The notes: a model not told the origin generated them from the letters alone. A stretch of 64,000 nucleotides of DNA from Filobasidium wieringae (GCA_001600055.1 BCIV01000006.1:1-64000); one strand, 5' to 3'. Counted from the first letter of the stretch, positions 37,421-48,359 are shown. Numbers and translations are program-made.

Positions 37421-38657
37421 ATGTCTTCCTACAGTGGTACTCTTCAACTCTACCCGGTCCCTGACGCTCATGCCTTGCCGATCTTCTTGAGTGGAAAACA
37501 GGACAGTCAGAAAGCAGTGAGTTCGGTATCATCATCGTCATCCTAATCTCACTCAATTAGACTCTACCTCCGCAGGTCATACTCATTGGAGGGCTGACTG
37601 ATGGGATGTGTAGTCTTCCTTATCAAGGTCGAATGAGCGAACTGTGCGAACGAAAAGGGTGGACATTGTGAGCGCGTTGTTCAGGTCGACATAGGATCGT
37701 CCATCTTGACCAATGATCAATCGTTACAGAGCTCAACCACACTGGACAAGCGCCTATGATGGATTCGGAATGGGAAGTTTGGAGAGAGATGTCAAGGAGT
37801 TACGATCCGCCGTGAAACATTTACGATCACAAGGTATGGTTTCTGCGGTTTACATTTCTCCTCTCCTCGACTCGATCGACTGAACAAGTTCATCTACCAG
37901 GAAAAGAAACGATCATCCTGATGGGTTGTTCCACCGGGTGTCAAGACGTCCTCCAATACGCCCTAACCGCTCACACGTCCGATCCAGTCGAGGGTGTCAT
38001 CCTCCAAGCACCCGTGTCCGACAGGGAAGCCTTTTCCCTCCCTGAATTGGCAGAGCTGGCCACTAGGATGCGTGAAGAAGGAAAAGCAGACCAACTCGTA
38101 CCGAAAGAGTTAGCCAAGGGTTTATGTGGGCTTGAAAAACTTACGGCTTACAGGGCTTGGAGCTTGTTAGGGGTCGGGTGAGTTGGATCGTTTTTTTAAG
38201 GATGGGTTGGGAAGTGCTTGATAGTAGACTTGGATCATATCAGTGGGGATGACGACTACTTCAGCTCGGATTTACCTCTAGATGATTCAGAGGACAAGGG
38301 CACGGGTGTGAGTACAAGGGGTCGAGATGAACAGTCGATGAAATTCTTGTACGTTGACACGTTCACGCTCGTCAGACACGACATCGACCTCTATCTGCAA
38401 CGTTCGGTTCTCTCCCTCCACATCCTCCAAAGATCCTATGTCTTTTCTCGGAGAAGGATGATTACTTTCCCTGGGCGAAAACGACGCCGCAGAAGCAGTT
38501 CGACCGTTGGCTCGCTGCTGCAAGACGTGGAGAGAATGGGAAGGATTTGGTCATGGATTACAAGATCATCACTGGTGCGGGACATCAGGTGGAGCAAACC
38601 GAGGGTCAGGATTGTCTGCTAGAGGTGTTGAACGAGTGGATGGACGATTGTGAATGA
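37421..38657 (+). CDS. DUF1749 alpha/beta-hydrolase-like protein
   Basis: The start at 37421 (MSSYSGTLQLYPV) is favoured over an in-frame ATG 96 nt upstream. Exons carry VILIGGLTDGM, AQPHWTSAYDGFGMGSLERD, then ETIILMGCSTGCQDVLQY, where GCSTG is the nucleophile-elbow equivalent (G-x-S-x-G). PVEGVILQAPVSDREAF follows. The final exon is in a different frame from the local ORF and reads CLFSEKDDYFPWAK, then ITGAGHQVEQ with the catalytic-His position, ending EWMDDCE. This layout fits the fungal DUF1749 family of serine-hydrolase-fold proteins of unknown substrate. The product is about 310 residues. One stretch near 38180-38420, with a GDDDYFSSDLPLDD segment, has uncertain exon edges. Confidence 0.8.
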
Positions 38658-39116
38658 TAACACGCTACGGGATGCGGGATGCGCTTGTAGTTCGTAACGT
38701 TTGCGCTTCTTCATGGTCGATAATCAACTGAACACGCGCTTTACTCAAACTTTTCCCGCTGCCACGTTCTCAAAACTTGAAAAGGGAAATCAGACTTGTT
38801 CGTTTTCCCAAACAACTTTGCTCTTGATTGCTCCCCTTCTCGTACATCTTTACTTTCACTGGTGAGTCTCTCATTCTGTCATTCCCGCTGGTTCCTTCGA
38901 GCCCTTGGTGGACTCCCCCTTCCCGCGCTCCCTCGCTTGATGTTTACAAAAGTAATTTGCGATTGAAAAGGACGTCCTCTTTCGGGAAGACGTTCATGAA
39001 ACCAAACTTATCGCCTAATATAATGTCTGACTATGACGAAGAATATCCTCGCTCGTATTGAATCTGCCCAATCGGAAGCATCGAGAGCTGACCTGGTCCT
39101 CGATTTGACAGAAAAC
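38658..39116. other. eEF1B promoter and 5' UTR with probable leader intron
   Basis: A CTG|GTGAGT donor at 38862 and a GAGCTGACC branch point followed by TTTGACAG at 39111 define a likely 250-nt leader intron that ends 5 nt before the ATG. Leader introns are common in highly expressed translation genes. Confidence 0.6.
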
Positions 39117-40482
39117 ATGTCCAAGTTCTCTTCTTTGAAGCAGCTCGAGGAGCACCTCTCCACCCGATCTTACATCGACGGGTAAGTCATCTCTTCTCGC
39201 TCATACCCTCCGTATCTCCCCTCTCTATACCCATCTTCAAAACCTTTTTATGATGAACAACTGTTTTGGTCCGTGTTTCCGACACACCGGTCGAGGGGAC
39301 GGCGTAAGACCCCGTCCTTAACCTCACTATTCGTATTGACGACAACAACATTCCAAACCCTCTGACTCTTCGCTTCGCTCGGTCTATCCTCTTCGTGGTT
39401 CTTGTGCATACGGACTTTGAACTCCCGATGCTGACCCCGTTTGGATCGATAGGTTCGAGCCTTCCCAGGCTGATGTTGGTGTCTTCACCGTCGTCAAGTG
39501 TGAGCCGTCAAACCCTTTTGTAATTTCGATTAGTTCATGTCCTGATCGATCTTTCCTCTTGCTCTTGCTTTCTCTATCTCTCTTGCTCGCTCGCTTTTGC
39601 CCACGATCAGCCGCTCCCGATGCCAAGGAGTACCCCCACGTTGCCCGTTGGTACTCTCACATTGCCACCTGGGAGGCCGACCACGCCAACCTCCACGGTG
39701 ACGCTCAATCCGCTCCTCTCCTCTCCCTCGAGGAGGCCAAGGAGCCTGCTGCCGCCCAGGCCGCTGCTGCCGGAGCCGAGGCCGAGGACGATGATGATGT
39801 CGACCTCTTCGGATCCGATGACGAGGAGGCTGATGCCGAGGCCGAGAGGGTCAAGCAGGAGCGTGTTGCCGCTTACCAGGCCAAGAAGGCCGACAAGGCT
39901 GCTGCCAACGCCGCCGCTGGAAAGGACGCCCCCGTCGCCAAGTCCGTTGTTACCATGCAGGTCAAGCCTTGGGACGATGAGACCGACATGGAGGCTTTGG
40001 AGCAGAGCGTCAGGTCTATCGAGAAGGACGGACTCGTCTGGGGTCTTTCCAAGTTGGTGCCCATCGGTGAGTGGATGCATATATCGGATTGACATGAGAA
40101 ACGCACGCTGATATATGCGTGACGTTTTAGGATACGGTATCCGTATGCTTCAGATCAACTTGGTTATCGAGGACGAGAAGATCGGTCTCGATGACTTGCA
40201 GGAGGAGATTGCCGTGAGCTACGAGATCAGTTTAGACAAAGAGGGGTTACTGACATCCGTTATTTTTTTCGCTCGATAGGAGGTTAGCCATGGCTAAAAA
40301 GAGCGAGATATATCGAAATACGTTACTGATCTTAATTTGCCTCCGCCTTCTTTTTCTGCGAGTACAGTTCGAAGATTACGTCCAGTCCTCTGACATCGCT
40401 GCCATGCAGAGTGAGTCTCTACGACCTCGATCTCACTTCCTTCAGACTGACCTCGGTGTGAAAACTCGCTCCAGAACTCTAA
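39117..40482 (+). CDS. EFB1: Translation elongation factor eEF1B alpha (EF-1 beta)
   Basis: eEF1B alpha is the nucleotide exchange factor that recharges eEF1A with GTP. Seven coding exons (39117-39181, 39453-39499, 39611-40066, 40131-40213, 40280-40282, 40368-40410, 40475-40482) join in frame to 234 residues. The GST-C-like N-terminus ([14 protein letters not shown], then [12 protein letters not shown]) leads to the acidic linker [14 protein letters not shown], the usual casein-kinase-2 region. The exchange domain has [36 protein letters not shown] and ends [12 protein letters not shown], identical in its last residues to the yeast protein. Exon 5 is a single codon (GAG, Glu) and the last exon is 8 nt (see findings). 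Intron 1 is unusually long, 271 nt. Codon bias is extreme. Confidence 0.95.
39250..39365 (+). ncRNA. Possible box C/D snoRNA in eEF1B intron 1
   Basis: A perfect box C (ATGATGA, 39250-39256), a box C'-like TGACGA (39337-39342) and a box D CTGA (39362-39365) lie in order within the longest eEF1B coding intron. A GGACGG/CCGTCC hairpin lies between them (39297-39317). There is no clear terminal stem, so this is weak. In human, the orthologous EEF1B2 gene is known to host snoRNAs. Confidence 0.25.
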
Positions 40483-41085
40483 ACGCACGACATTTACGCC
40501 TACCGGACCTTGTGATTTTGATGGTGATGGGATATGCCAATTGTACAAGCCTTCCAATGCGATGCATCCATGACGCCATGACCTGCTATGCAACCCGGCC
40601 CGTTAGATCTTATTCCCCAGAGGGGTTGCAATTCGAGTGCACGCGCGCATAGTCCAAGGTCTGACGAAGGCATAATCATGATTGTTTACTCGGATGATGA
40701 TGCCCCTATACTTTCACGCACACACTCTCTTTCAGTCGTCCAATCACCTCGACCGCCTCGGACCACTCATCTCATGCTATTCATTGTCCACCGATAATCA
40801 TTCAGAGGGTACCCCACGACCGAGGCGTAGAGCATACGTCACAACAAACTGCCTCTGCGTGAGCCATTACACTTGCATCCATCCCCCGGCCGGCGTCCTG
40901 GATCGATAACCAACGCTGTGCAAGTCGCTACGGCGCTCTGCATTATTATTGTAGAGGTCATCGGTCAGTGAGTCTGCTTTGATATCCTTGTTGTCCTCTT
41001 CATATGTACTGAGGGGTCCTGGGAATTCGTGGCAGACTCGTTGGCGATAATTCGATAGCTTGTCTACGATTGAATCCTTTGGCAC
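40483..41085. other. Intergenic, about 600 nt
   Basis: It holds the eEF1B 3' UTR and the promoter of the next plus-strand gene. The short ORFs here have no protein-like features. Confidence 0.45.
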
Positions 41086-42923
41086 ATGACAATGAGTGCT
41101 GGTCCCTCTGCGGTGAGTGAACCATTCGTACATCTACATTGGCTGTCATGTACTGATACAGACCCAAACTCGCTCGTATGCTACCAGGACGTTTCGGGAC
41201 TGCCTTTGGTCCATCCGGTTGAACACGGACTAAACGACTTTTGGGGTGGAATCAGATCCTCTCTGTTTGCCTCTGCTGACAGCACAGTTTCACAAGCTTC
41301 TCTTCAAAGCGATGGGCTTATCAGAAACTCTGAGCAACACGCTTCGTCGCCATATCTCTTTCTGAAAGAACACGAACCCGCTCGGATTCTGGAAACGCTG
41401 AAGCCAGGATCACATCCTATGCAACAATGGGAGGTCAGATTGAATGCAGACAATGACCGATACGAGCTTTGGATGCCTAAGCAGTTTGTTATGGGGAATG
41501 AGACGGCTACAGAGGCTGAGAATCCATCTTCCGAGAGAGCATGGCGTTGGCTCTTAGCCCCGAATATCCGAACGCTTTGCACCCTCATGATTGAAACAAA
41601 ACCTGAGGATCTCGTCAGAATCGGCTGGGCAGACATGTTTGCTGTTTTTTTCCCTTCAGGTAGGTAATACCAATGTCTACTGCAATTAGATCTGCAAACA
41701 TCGCTGATATGTATGAACTGTATACAGGTGGCCTTTTGTCGGTGTGTACGGAAGTTGAATTTGCGAGCTTGATGGTCAAGGAACGAAGAAAGTATTTTAT
41801 CAAACATCCTCTCACTCAGACTCAACGTCTCATTTCAGATGATCCTAACACAAGCAAGCGTACAGGCTATACCAAGTCAGACCTCACGATATATACTATG
41901 GATACCTCCTGGCTTAGCCACAGACCCGGTCGTCGTCAAGTCTTTTGGTGGGAGGTCAAGTTGGACGAGCTTGAGTTGCTCAAAGCCTTCTTACAAGGAG
42001 CTTGGAAACTACTCCTGGGATCTGAGTTGAGCGGAGGTCGATTCGCAGGAATAGCATCTGGTGAAGCCTTTCGACGGATGGCTATCGATGATGAGGGCCG
42101 GTTGGGCATCGATATGGATTCATCCACGACTATTTTTGATGAATCCAATAGAGGATCAGGTGTTACGCTAGAACAGTTTATCAGTGGTGGAGGATGGAAG
42201 AAAACCGAATACCCATGGAGTCTCGCTCCGGACAGAGCGGAGATGACCCCTGGTAACAGAATCTTCTATGAATACTGCGTCATGATAGGCAGGAGTGTCA
42301 TGGCAGAGCACAGGGACCCTAACAATCTATTGCAAAGAGCTGTATTGTTTACACCAAAGCAATTAGCGGATGCGAAACTGCAGCTCGAGGCGCCTAACAG
42401 GAAATTCAAAAGAAAGCGAGAAGATGAGGGTTCAGGAGGTCAGCCGCCGGCCCCTTCTGGTGGGGGGGATAAAGGTGGATCGGGAGGTCAGGGCGGACGT
42501 TCGCAAGGATTGAGTAGAGGTGGAAAGAAGGGGGGGACAGGCGAGCCGACGAGCGGTGGCACCGATGCAGAACCTCGACGAGCTCAAGGGGGACCAAGTG
42601 ATGCGACGGCTGACGCGGCTGACGGAGAAACTTCATCCAATGGTAGCACCATCTCCCATCACCTTCTTACCCCTCAATCGCAGCAAACAAGCAATAACCC
42701 TCGAATCGTGTCAAGCGGTGACAGTGACTTGAGCGGACTTCCTTTGCCAAAAAGAGGTATGCAACCTGTCAAATCATCCATGACTAATGAGAATATGCTT
42801 GTACAATCAGATGGTCTGGAAGACAATGAGGTCATGGATGAGGAGGATCTGGAAATGTTTGAACTCATCAAGCACATCAAGATCTTCCCATGGGCCAGCC
42901 TCGTCTTCGCGAACAAATCGTGA
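41086..42923 (+). CDS. Unknown protein with possible PD-(D/E)XK nuclease motif
   Basis: Two exons (41086-41659 and 41728-42923) join in frame to 589 residues. I do not recognise the family by name. Residues about 240-285 contain SDLTIY, a gap, FWWEVKLDEL and AFLQGAWKLLL. An Asp, then Glu-x-Lys, then Gln on a following helix is the order seen in PD-(D/E)XK restriction-like nucleases (inferred catalytic D243, E267, K269, Q281). A helical FYEYCVMIGRSVMAEH segment follows. The last third is disordered: a basic NRKFKRKRED that could be a nuclear localisation signal, a Gly/Ser-rich stretch, and an acidic C-terminus. Base use is less biased than in neighbouring housekeeping genes. It converges on an HNH-type gene. 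Function is unknown and the nuclease idea needs structural support. Confidence 0.65.
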
Positions 42924-43127
42924 CCAGGACAAGGCCCTTTTTCTTTCACCACCCATGACGGCAAGTATCCATCTAGCGTTCTCGTATCCATATGTATATA
43001 TACATCAAGTACAAATTCGTGATTGCGATGGAAGAAGAGCACAGCAACTTGTAATCGATGACCGCGGTAAACCGACTTATGAGATGCTAGACTGACAACC
43101 GAATAACGACCCAGCCGACTGACACAT

Positions 43128-43784
43128 CTAAGACTGATATCGCAACCCGTGTTGACCACGATTCTGCGTCGACGATCGTTGTTTGGCGGCATAAGCTGCC
43201 CATTTCCTTATACCGTCATGTCCCATCAGCTTCTCGATGCTCCAATACTCGAGTGCCAATTCTCGATTGCTCGCGGTCCTATGTACGGCCGAGTGACAGG
43301 GTCTGCACAACCAGGCTCGATGGGTGACGAGAAGATCTCGCTTGGTGAAGGGTGTGTCGGGGGGGAGGTTGGAGGGGGGATGTCGTAAGAGATGGTCGTG
43401 CTCTGATCGAGGGAACAGGTGGTGGATCGTCAAGAACATCTCTCGACCGCATAACTCGCATTCTTCCGGCCGTCCGAGCAATCCTTCGTCGACTAGCTGT
43501 GTTTGATCGTGGTCCGCCGGGGACCGGTATGCATCCAGGATATCTCGACTGATAAAGATAGTGTCGGTTGGCGAGAGCCCGAGGAGCGATTCCATATGGA
43601 TCGCTATGAGCGAATGTAACGTGTCCTCATCGTTGTCGACCTTGTCGCCGTCTTCGAGATTAGGCTCGAACCCGCTGTTCCCGATCTCATCTACCAGGAA
43701 CTGAATGACTTCCGCATCGGCAGTGGGAAGGACTGATCTGACTGCTTGGTTCCATCTACTGTGTACCTCGGTATTCCTCGTCAT
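43128..43784 (-). CDS. HNH-type zinc-finger endonuclease-like protein
   Basis: A single intronless ORF of 218 residues. The C-terminal half holds CELCGRE, then TIHHLFPRSEHDHLL, then WLCRPCHSAVHRTASNRELA. Two CxxC pairs and the HH plus CHSAVH histidines match the HNH/beta-beta-alpha-metal fold, in which zinc cysteines frame the catalytic histidines. It resembles a fungal HNH family of unknown role; it is not clearly a homing endonuclease or a transposon gene. The N-terminal ~105 residues are acidic and helical (LVDEIGNSGFEPNLEDGD). It faces the unknown protein gene with about 200 nt between their ends. Whether it is nuclear or enzymatically active cannot be told from sequence. Confidence 0.8.
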   Translation of the reverse strand: MTRNTEVHSRWNQAVRSVLPTADAEVIQFLVDEIGNSGFEPNLEDGDKVDNDEDTLHSLIAIHMESLLGLSPTDTIFISRDILDAYRSPADHDQTQLVDEGLLGRPEECELCGREMFLTIHHLFPRSEHDHLLRHPPSNLPPDTPFTKRDLLVTHRAWLCRPCHSAVHRTASNRELALEYWSIEKLMGHDGIRKWAAYAAKQRSSTQNRGQHGLRYQS

Positions 43785-44478
43785 GTGAGGTGGAGGACAT
43801 TGCTATGGTTGAATCGCAGGGCGTTCGAGGACATGGTTTGCCTCTGCCGATGATGTGATGGAGAGGCCGGAGAGGGCCGAGGAAGTGGAACCGTCGTACC
43901 GTCGTCGATGGGATGAAAACGCATCGTTTATCGATCGAAATGCATAATGTTGTAAGCTAAACCCGTGATCCCCGTGACCTACACAATGCTACCTGGCCAT
44001 ACTGGCCATTCGCGATACTTGATACACTTGGCTTTTTCATTGGACAGTCAGACACAAGGTCGTTCGGAAACAAGTAGTAGGTAGTCTCCTGACTCTGCGG
44101 TGAGAGTTCTGGCTGACCGCTCCTTTTTTGAGATCCGGATGTCGGTAGATGAAGTCAAGATCGTTTTTGGGTACTTGCTGAGGTGTCACATCTTACATGA
44201 TAAAATATCATAATCCTTACATAAGTTTGTTTCAATGAACAGTGAAAACCGGTCCAGCAGAATTGGGCGATCCGTCAGTCGCCTGGAGAGGTAAACGCTG
44301 ACTGAAATATGGCAGAGGCGAAACATAGCAAGCTCCAGGAGTAGCTCCAGTAGTATCTAGTAGTATCTCGTGCTAAGTCCCATTGATATCAGAGGTTGAG
44401 GAATAGAGGTTGAGGAACTCGAGAACATCATATTCATAGTCACACGGAACGAAATGTGGATATGTTTCGTGTATGTGA
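43785..44478. other. Intergenic
   Basis: This is AT-richer sequence with short CCAGTAGTATC-type repeats near 44340-44375. No gene seen. Confidence 0.45.
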
Positions 44479-45019
44479 TCACATGGATACGAAAGACATC
44501 CTCGCCAAGGCTCCACCAAGCTCTCGTCTCCATGCCGGTTCATCTTCCAGGCTTCGGCTTGCGGCCTGATTGACCATCTGATCGGCCATTTCTATTATTG
44601 CGAGTTGATTCTTGGGCTCGATGTACCGGTTGCACCGGTTGAGACTCTTGATTACATTGCCGTCGTATTGGGTTCGGAGAAATGCCAAGGCTGATCTTCC
44701 GGCACGTTTTAGAATTCGAGAGTGAGTGTCGAGACTACTCTGGGTGACGGACCGACCCAGAACGAGACGATGCCCGGCATGAAGGATCAGGTACGGCTAT
44801 GCTTGGGGACTGAAGGGCGACGATGCAATGGGACCGAGGTGATGACGAACGTATGGCGTATGGGTCTGCGATGAAACGTCGGCAGCGTTGTGGTGGCATC
44901 ACATGTGCTGCGCTGTGGAGACCCGCGTTGCCGAGCTGATAACGGTGCCAAGAATACACCTTTGCTCGCGATGATGGCCGATCCTTAGCGCCTCGTGTGC
45001 TGTTCAACATCCAACGCAT
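44479..45019 (-). CDS. Possible small two-exon gene of unknown function
   Basis: A continuous minus-strand frame from about 44792 down to 44479 reads LILHAGHRLVLGRSVTQSSL, then RILKRAGRSALAFLRTQYDG, NVIKSLNRCNRYIEPKNQLA and ends ALARMSFVSM. It opens after a potential acceptor (GCATAG). An upstream exon at 44958-45019 (MRWMLNSTRGAKDRPSS) could supply the start through a GTGTAT donor. The product would be about 125 residues. The start lies only 138 nt from the divergent stomatin-like gene. I recognise no domain, and it may be spurious. Confidence 0.3.
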
Positions 45020-45051
45020 CGAGGATTGAGGCGTTCAGACGCAGATGAGCA

Positions 45052-45058
45052 TATATAG
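45052..45058 (+). promoter_or_regulatory. TATA box of the stomatin-like gene
   Basis: TATATAG lies about 100 nt before the ATG at 45158. Confidence 0.5.
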
Positions 45059-45157
45059 CTCGCCGTTCACTGCTCATATCGTATCGCCATCTTCCTCCAG
45101 GCATCCTCGTATCAACCATCACCTTCCATCACAACCTGCAACCTGCAATCAACAACC

Positions 45158-47123
45158 ATGTCCCATCACAACTCAAACACCTACGACTCTTCAGTCACAG
45201 CGGAAGATCCAGTTCGACCTTCTTCTCCCGGCGTAACGCTTGTACCCAAGACGACCAACGATGGAGGGTATCATGCTCCTCCTGCGAACGGTAAATCTAG
45301 TGGTGCAGAAGCCCCGATCATTGTGAGTCTCGGATCACCGTCTCGATTCAACTCACGAGTCTGATACCGAGTTCGATCTCGATTCCGATAGACCGTTCAG
45401 CCTTTGAGGAAACAAGAGCAAGTTTCCGACTCGCCTCTTCAAGTTCGATCGAGGTTTGATTGCTTACCGTGGATCTTGCGTGCTTTGTTGTACACAGGTT
45501 ACAACCCTCTTACGCTCAAGATTTGGGAACGTCTTCGATAGATCATGGGATTTACGGGACTTTCATCTCCGGTCTAGGAGACTGTCTAGGGTAAGACGAA
45601 GGAGCCTTTTCGTCATGTCCAGTAACGAAAATCCTGATCAATTTACGTCTTCTCCTCCTTTAGGACATTGGGTTCCATTCCTTGTTGTCCCGTACGTCGC
45701 CTCTGCCCCAAGCCGCTCCAGCTCCCGAGACCCACACTGACCGTTCTCTCATTTGATTTCCGCAGTTCCCCAACCCCTTCAAGAGGGTCGAACAAGGGTC
45801 GGTGGGGCTCATCTCCCGATTCGGTCAGTTCTACAAGTCCGTAGATCCCGGTTTGGTCTATGTGAACGTGGCGAGTGAGAGCTTGAGGACGGTGGATGTC
45901 AAGATCCAATTGAGCACCGTACCCAAGCAGGCGGTCATGACCAAGGATAACGGTTGGTTCCCTTTTCCTTTAACTGTATCCTTAGAGGATCAACGGGCTG
46001 ATGGTTTGGCGCAATTCGTTGTTTTAGTCTCGGTGGATATCGATTCGGTCATCTGTTGGCACGTCGTATCGCCCTACCGAGCTGCATTCGGGATCGCCGA
46101 CGTCCGTGTGGCTCTGGTCGAACGAGCTCGTCAGTACCGACTCCCGCCCCTTCCTGAATTTCCGCTCGAAACGGAACCTGATGAGATTCGCTCTGGGTTC
46201 GACAGAGACCACTTTGAGACAGGTTGTAGGGAGCAGGCTTTTACAGACTATCATTACCGATCGGGAGGGGTTGGCAGCGGAGATTCAAGAGATCGTTAGT
46301 CTTTTCTCTGGCATTGTGATTGATGCGTACCCTCACGCTGAATTACTGTATGATGTATCAGCTCGAGGCGACGGCAGAGAAATGGGGTGTTAATATCGAG
46401 AGCATCTTGTTGAAGGATATCACGTGAGTCATACCCCTTCTCTCTCCCTCTTGTTGGTAAACTTCGAAACCGGATCTGATCGAGTCTCCTCACTCCCACT
46501 CCCCCACTCAGGTTCTCGGAAGAACTTCAGAACTTGTTCTCCAGTGCGGCTACCCAGAAGAGAATCGGAGAGTCTAAAGTCATCGCGGCTCGGGCTGAAG
46601 TGGACGCTGCCAAGTTGATGAGACAGGCTGCTGACGTCAGTATCCTCGCCGCTCGTGATCATGCCCTATGAACAATTGGCTGACGGGGGTTTTGAATGAC
46701 GATAATAGATCCTGGCGAGTCCTGCTGCGATGCAGATCAGGCAGTTGGACGCGTTACAGAATATGGCCAAGAATTCGGGGACCAAGGTCGTCTTCGGTAA
46801 GCTCTCGTCCCTCTCTCCGCCTTCAACCCGAGTTGCATTCCGATCGTTTTCCTTTTTTCGCTATGACAGTCCCCATGAATCTGAACAGTATGGGAGGAGC
46901 TTCCATGCAAGGGGCTCAGGGGACGGTTCAATCTCAAATCGAGGCGTCCCGTTATTCCCCCGAAGGCGTGGAGGACGATATGAACGTCACTGAGAGCGGA
47001 CCTTCTCGCGTTCGAGCTGGGCCTTCTGGGTCTGGGTCAGGAGGGGGATTCGGATCGGGGATGCAGGGGATGGGGGAGGAGGTTAGGACGGCGACGATGA
47101 TCAATAACTTGGCTAATATGTGA
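45158..47123 (+). CDS. Stomatin-like SPFH/band 7 membrane protein
   Basis: SPFH proteins form large rings on lipid microdomains and regulate channels and proteases. After a disordered N-terminus (MSHHNSNTYD), exons contain the SPFH domain: VGLISRFGQFYKSVDPGLVY, VDVKIQLSTVPKQAVMTKDN, SVDIDSVICWHVVSPYRAAF, TLRQVVGSRLLQTIITDREG, WGVNIESILLKDITFSEEL, and the flotillin-like helix VIAARAEVDAAKLMRQAAD. The C-terminus (GTKVVFVPMNLNSMGG) is typical of fungal stomatins, followed by a Gly/Ser tail. A membrane hairpin expected before the SPFH domain was not found and is probably in a badly resolved exon near 45460-45700. The nearest relatives are fungal stomatins at the plasma or mitochondrial membrane. 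Confidence 0.88.
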
Positions 47124-48359
47124 GAGAGAAAGAGAGGCTGGCGTTCGATTTTCTCTACTTTGTTCGGTTTAGATATTGGATATGAAGGATTGAGATCAGG
47201 AATTTCAAGAATGAACCGTAGTTGTATACTTTATTGCGCTTTTATAATAATCATGATGAATGGATGACGGTTGACATGTGATCCTCCTCATTCGAGGTCG
47301 ACGAGTGAACGGGCGAGCGCTCAGCAGGAGGATGGTTTCACTCTGAACCAGCCCGAATTAGCCAAAGTTGTTTCCGCAGTCCGTGACGTAATTCCCGATC
47401 ACGGGGCACGCTATTGGTCGGCTGAAACCCTACATCGCTCACAAACGTCCAAAACGGGGAAGGAGCAAGGACGAGGTGTGGTAGTATCTTGGGCACCATG
47501 TGACCTGTCATGTCCTGTCCTGTCCTCGGTGGGGATGTACCTGAGCTGGCTGTCCACCACACCACTGTATGGCTTGAGGCTCTCACTCCTCACTCCACAC
47601 ATCCGCCGGCTAGGGAGCTGAGCGAGGTCGCGAGGGGGATGTACGTCATTTTCTTCTCCCTTGGCCCCGGATCCGCTTGCGCGCGGGGTGGGCGGGACAG
47701 CGAACGAGCGAGTCGAGTGAGCGAACCAGCAACGGCACATGCCAACCTGCGACCTGTACCACCGCTGCTACTTGTCTGGCATATCATCTTCAGCTGTCTC
47801 TAGCTCTTGTTCATACCCGCGCACAGGCATACATCTCGGTAGATCGCAGAGATACAATTCTTACTCCTATCACTCCTGGTCACCGTCTCCTCCAACCTCT
47901 ACAGCTCCAGGTGAGTTTGCTGTCCTTGACCACCTGCCTTCATTCCCATGACGACGTATCGAGCTGGAATGCTCCAACAAGCTCGATCGATATGCAAAGG
48001 AGTCCTCGACATACCTTGCAAGGTGCGATCCATGGCACTTCGGAATTTTGACATTCCAAAGGATGTCTTTCAAGTTCATACACGAAGAGAAAGGGATACC
48101 CTGGTCCGGACCGTAATGAGAGGTTCATACCCCTTTACTCCATCTGCACGCTTCAGAATCGCTTTGGCTTTGGATATTCCCTTTCAGTCTGTGGATAGCG
48201 GGGGCGGGTCTGAGTTTTACTGAACTTCAGTTGACTGATATACCCCATCCTGTCTACTACAGTGAATCAGTCATCTCTAGCTCTTAACGCTACAAACACC
48301 TTCAACCCCTATCACACCTTGCCCCATCTCTCATCGCTCCGAGACATCCTAACTACATC
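47124..48359. other. Glycogen synthase promoter and leader with probable 5' UTR intron
   Basis: A CAG|GTGAGT donor at 47911 and an acceptor at 48262 (TACTACAG, preceded by TTGACTGATA) mark a likely 352-nt leader intron. A 91-codon ORF (47948-48223) lies wholly inside that intron. Upstream, 47500-47530 has CCTGT repeats. Confidence 0.55.
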
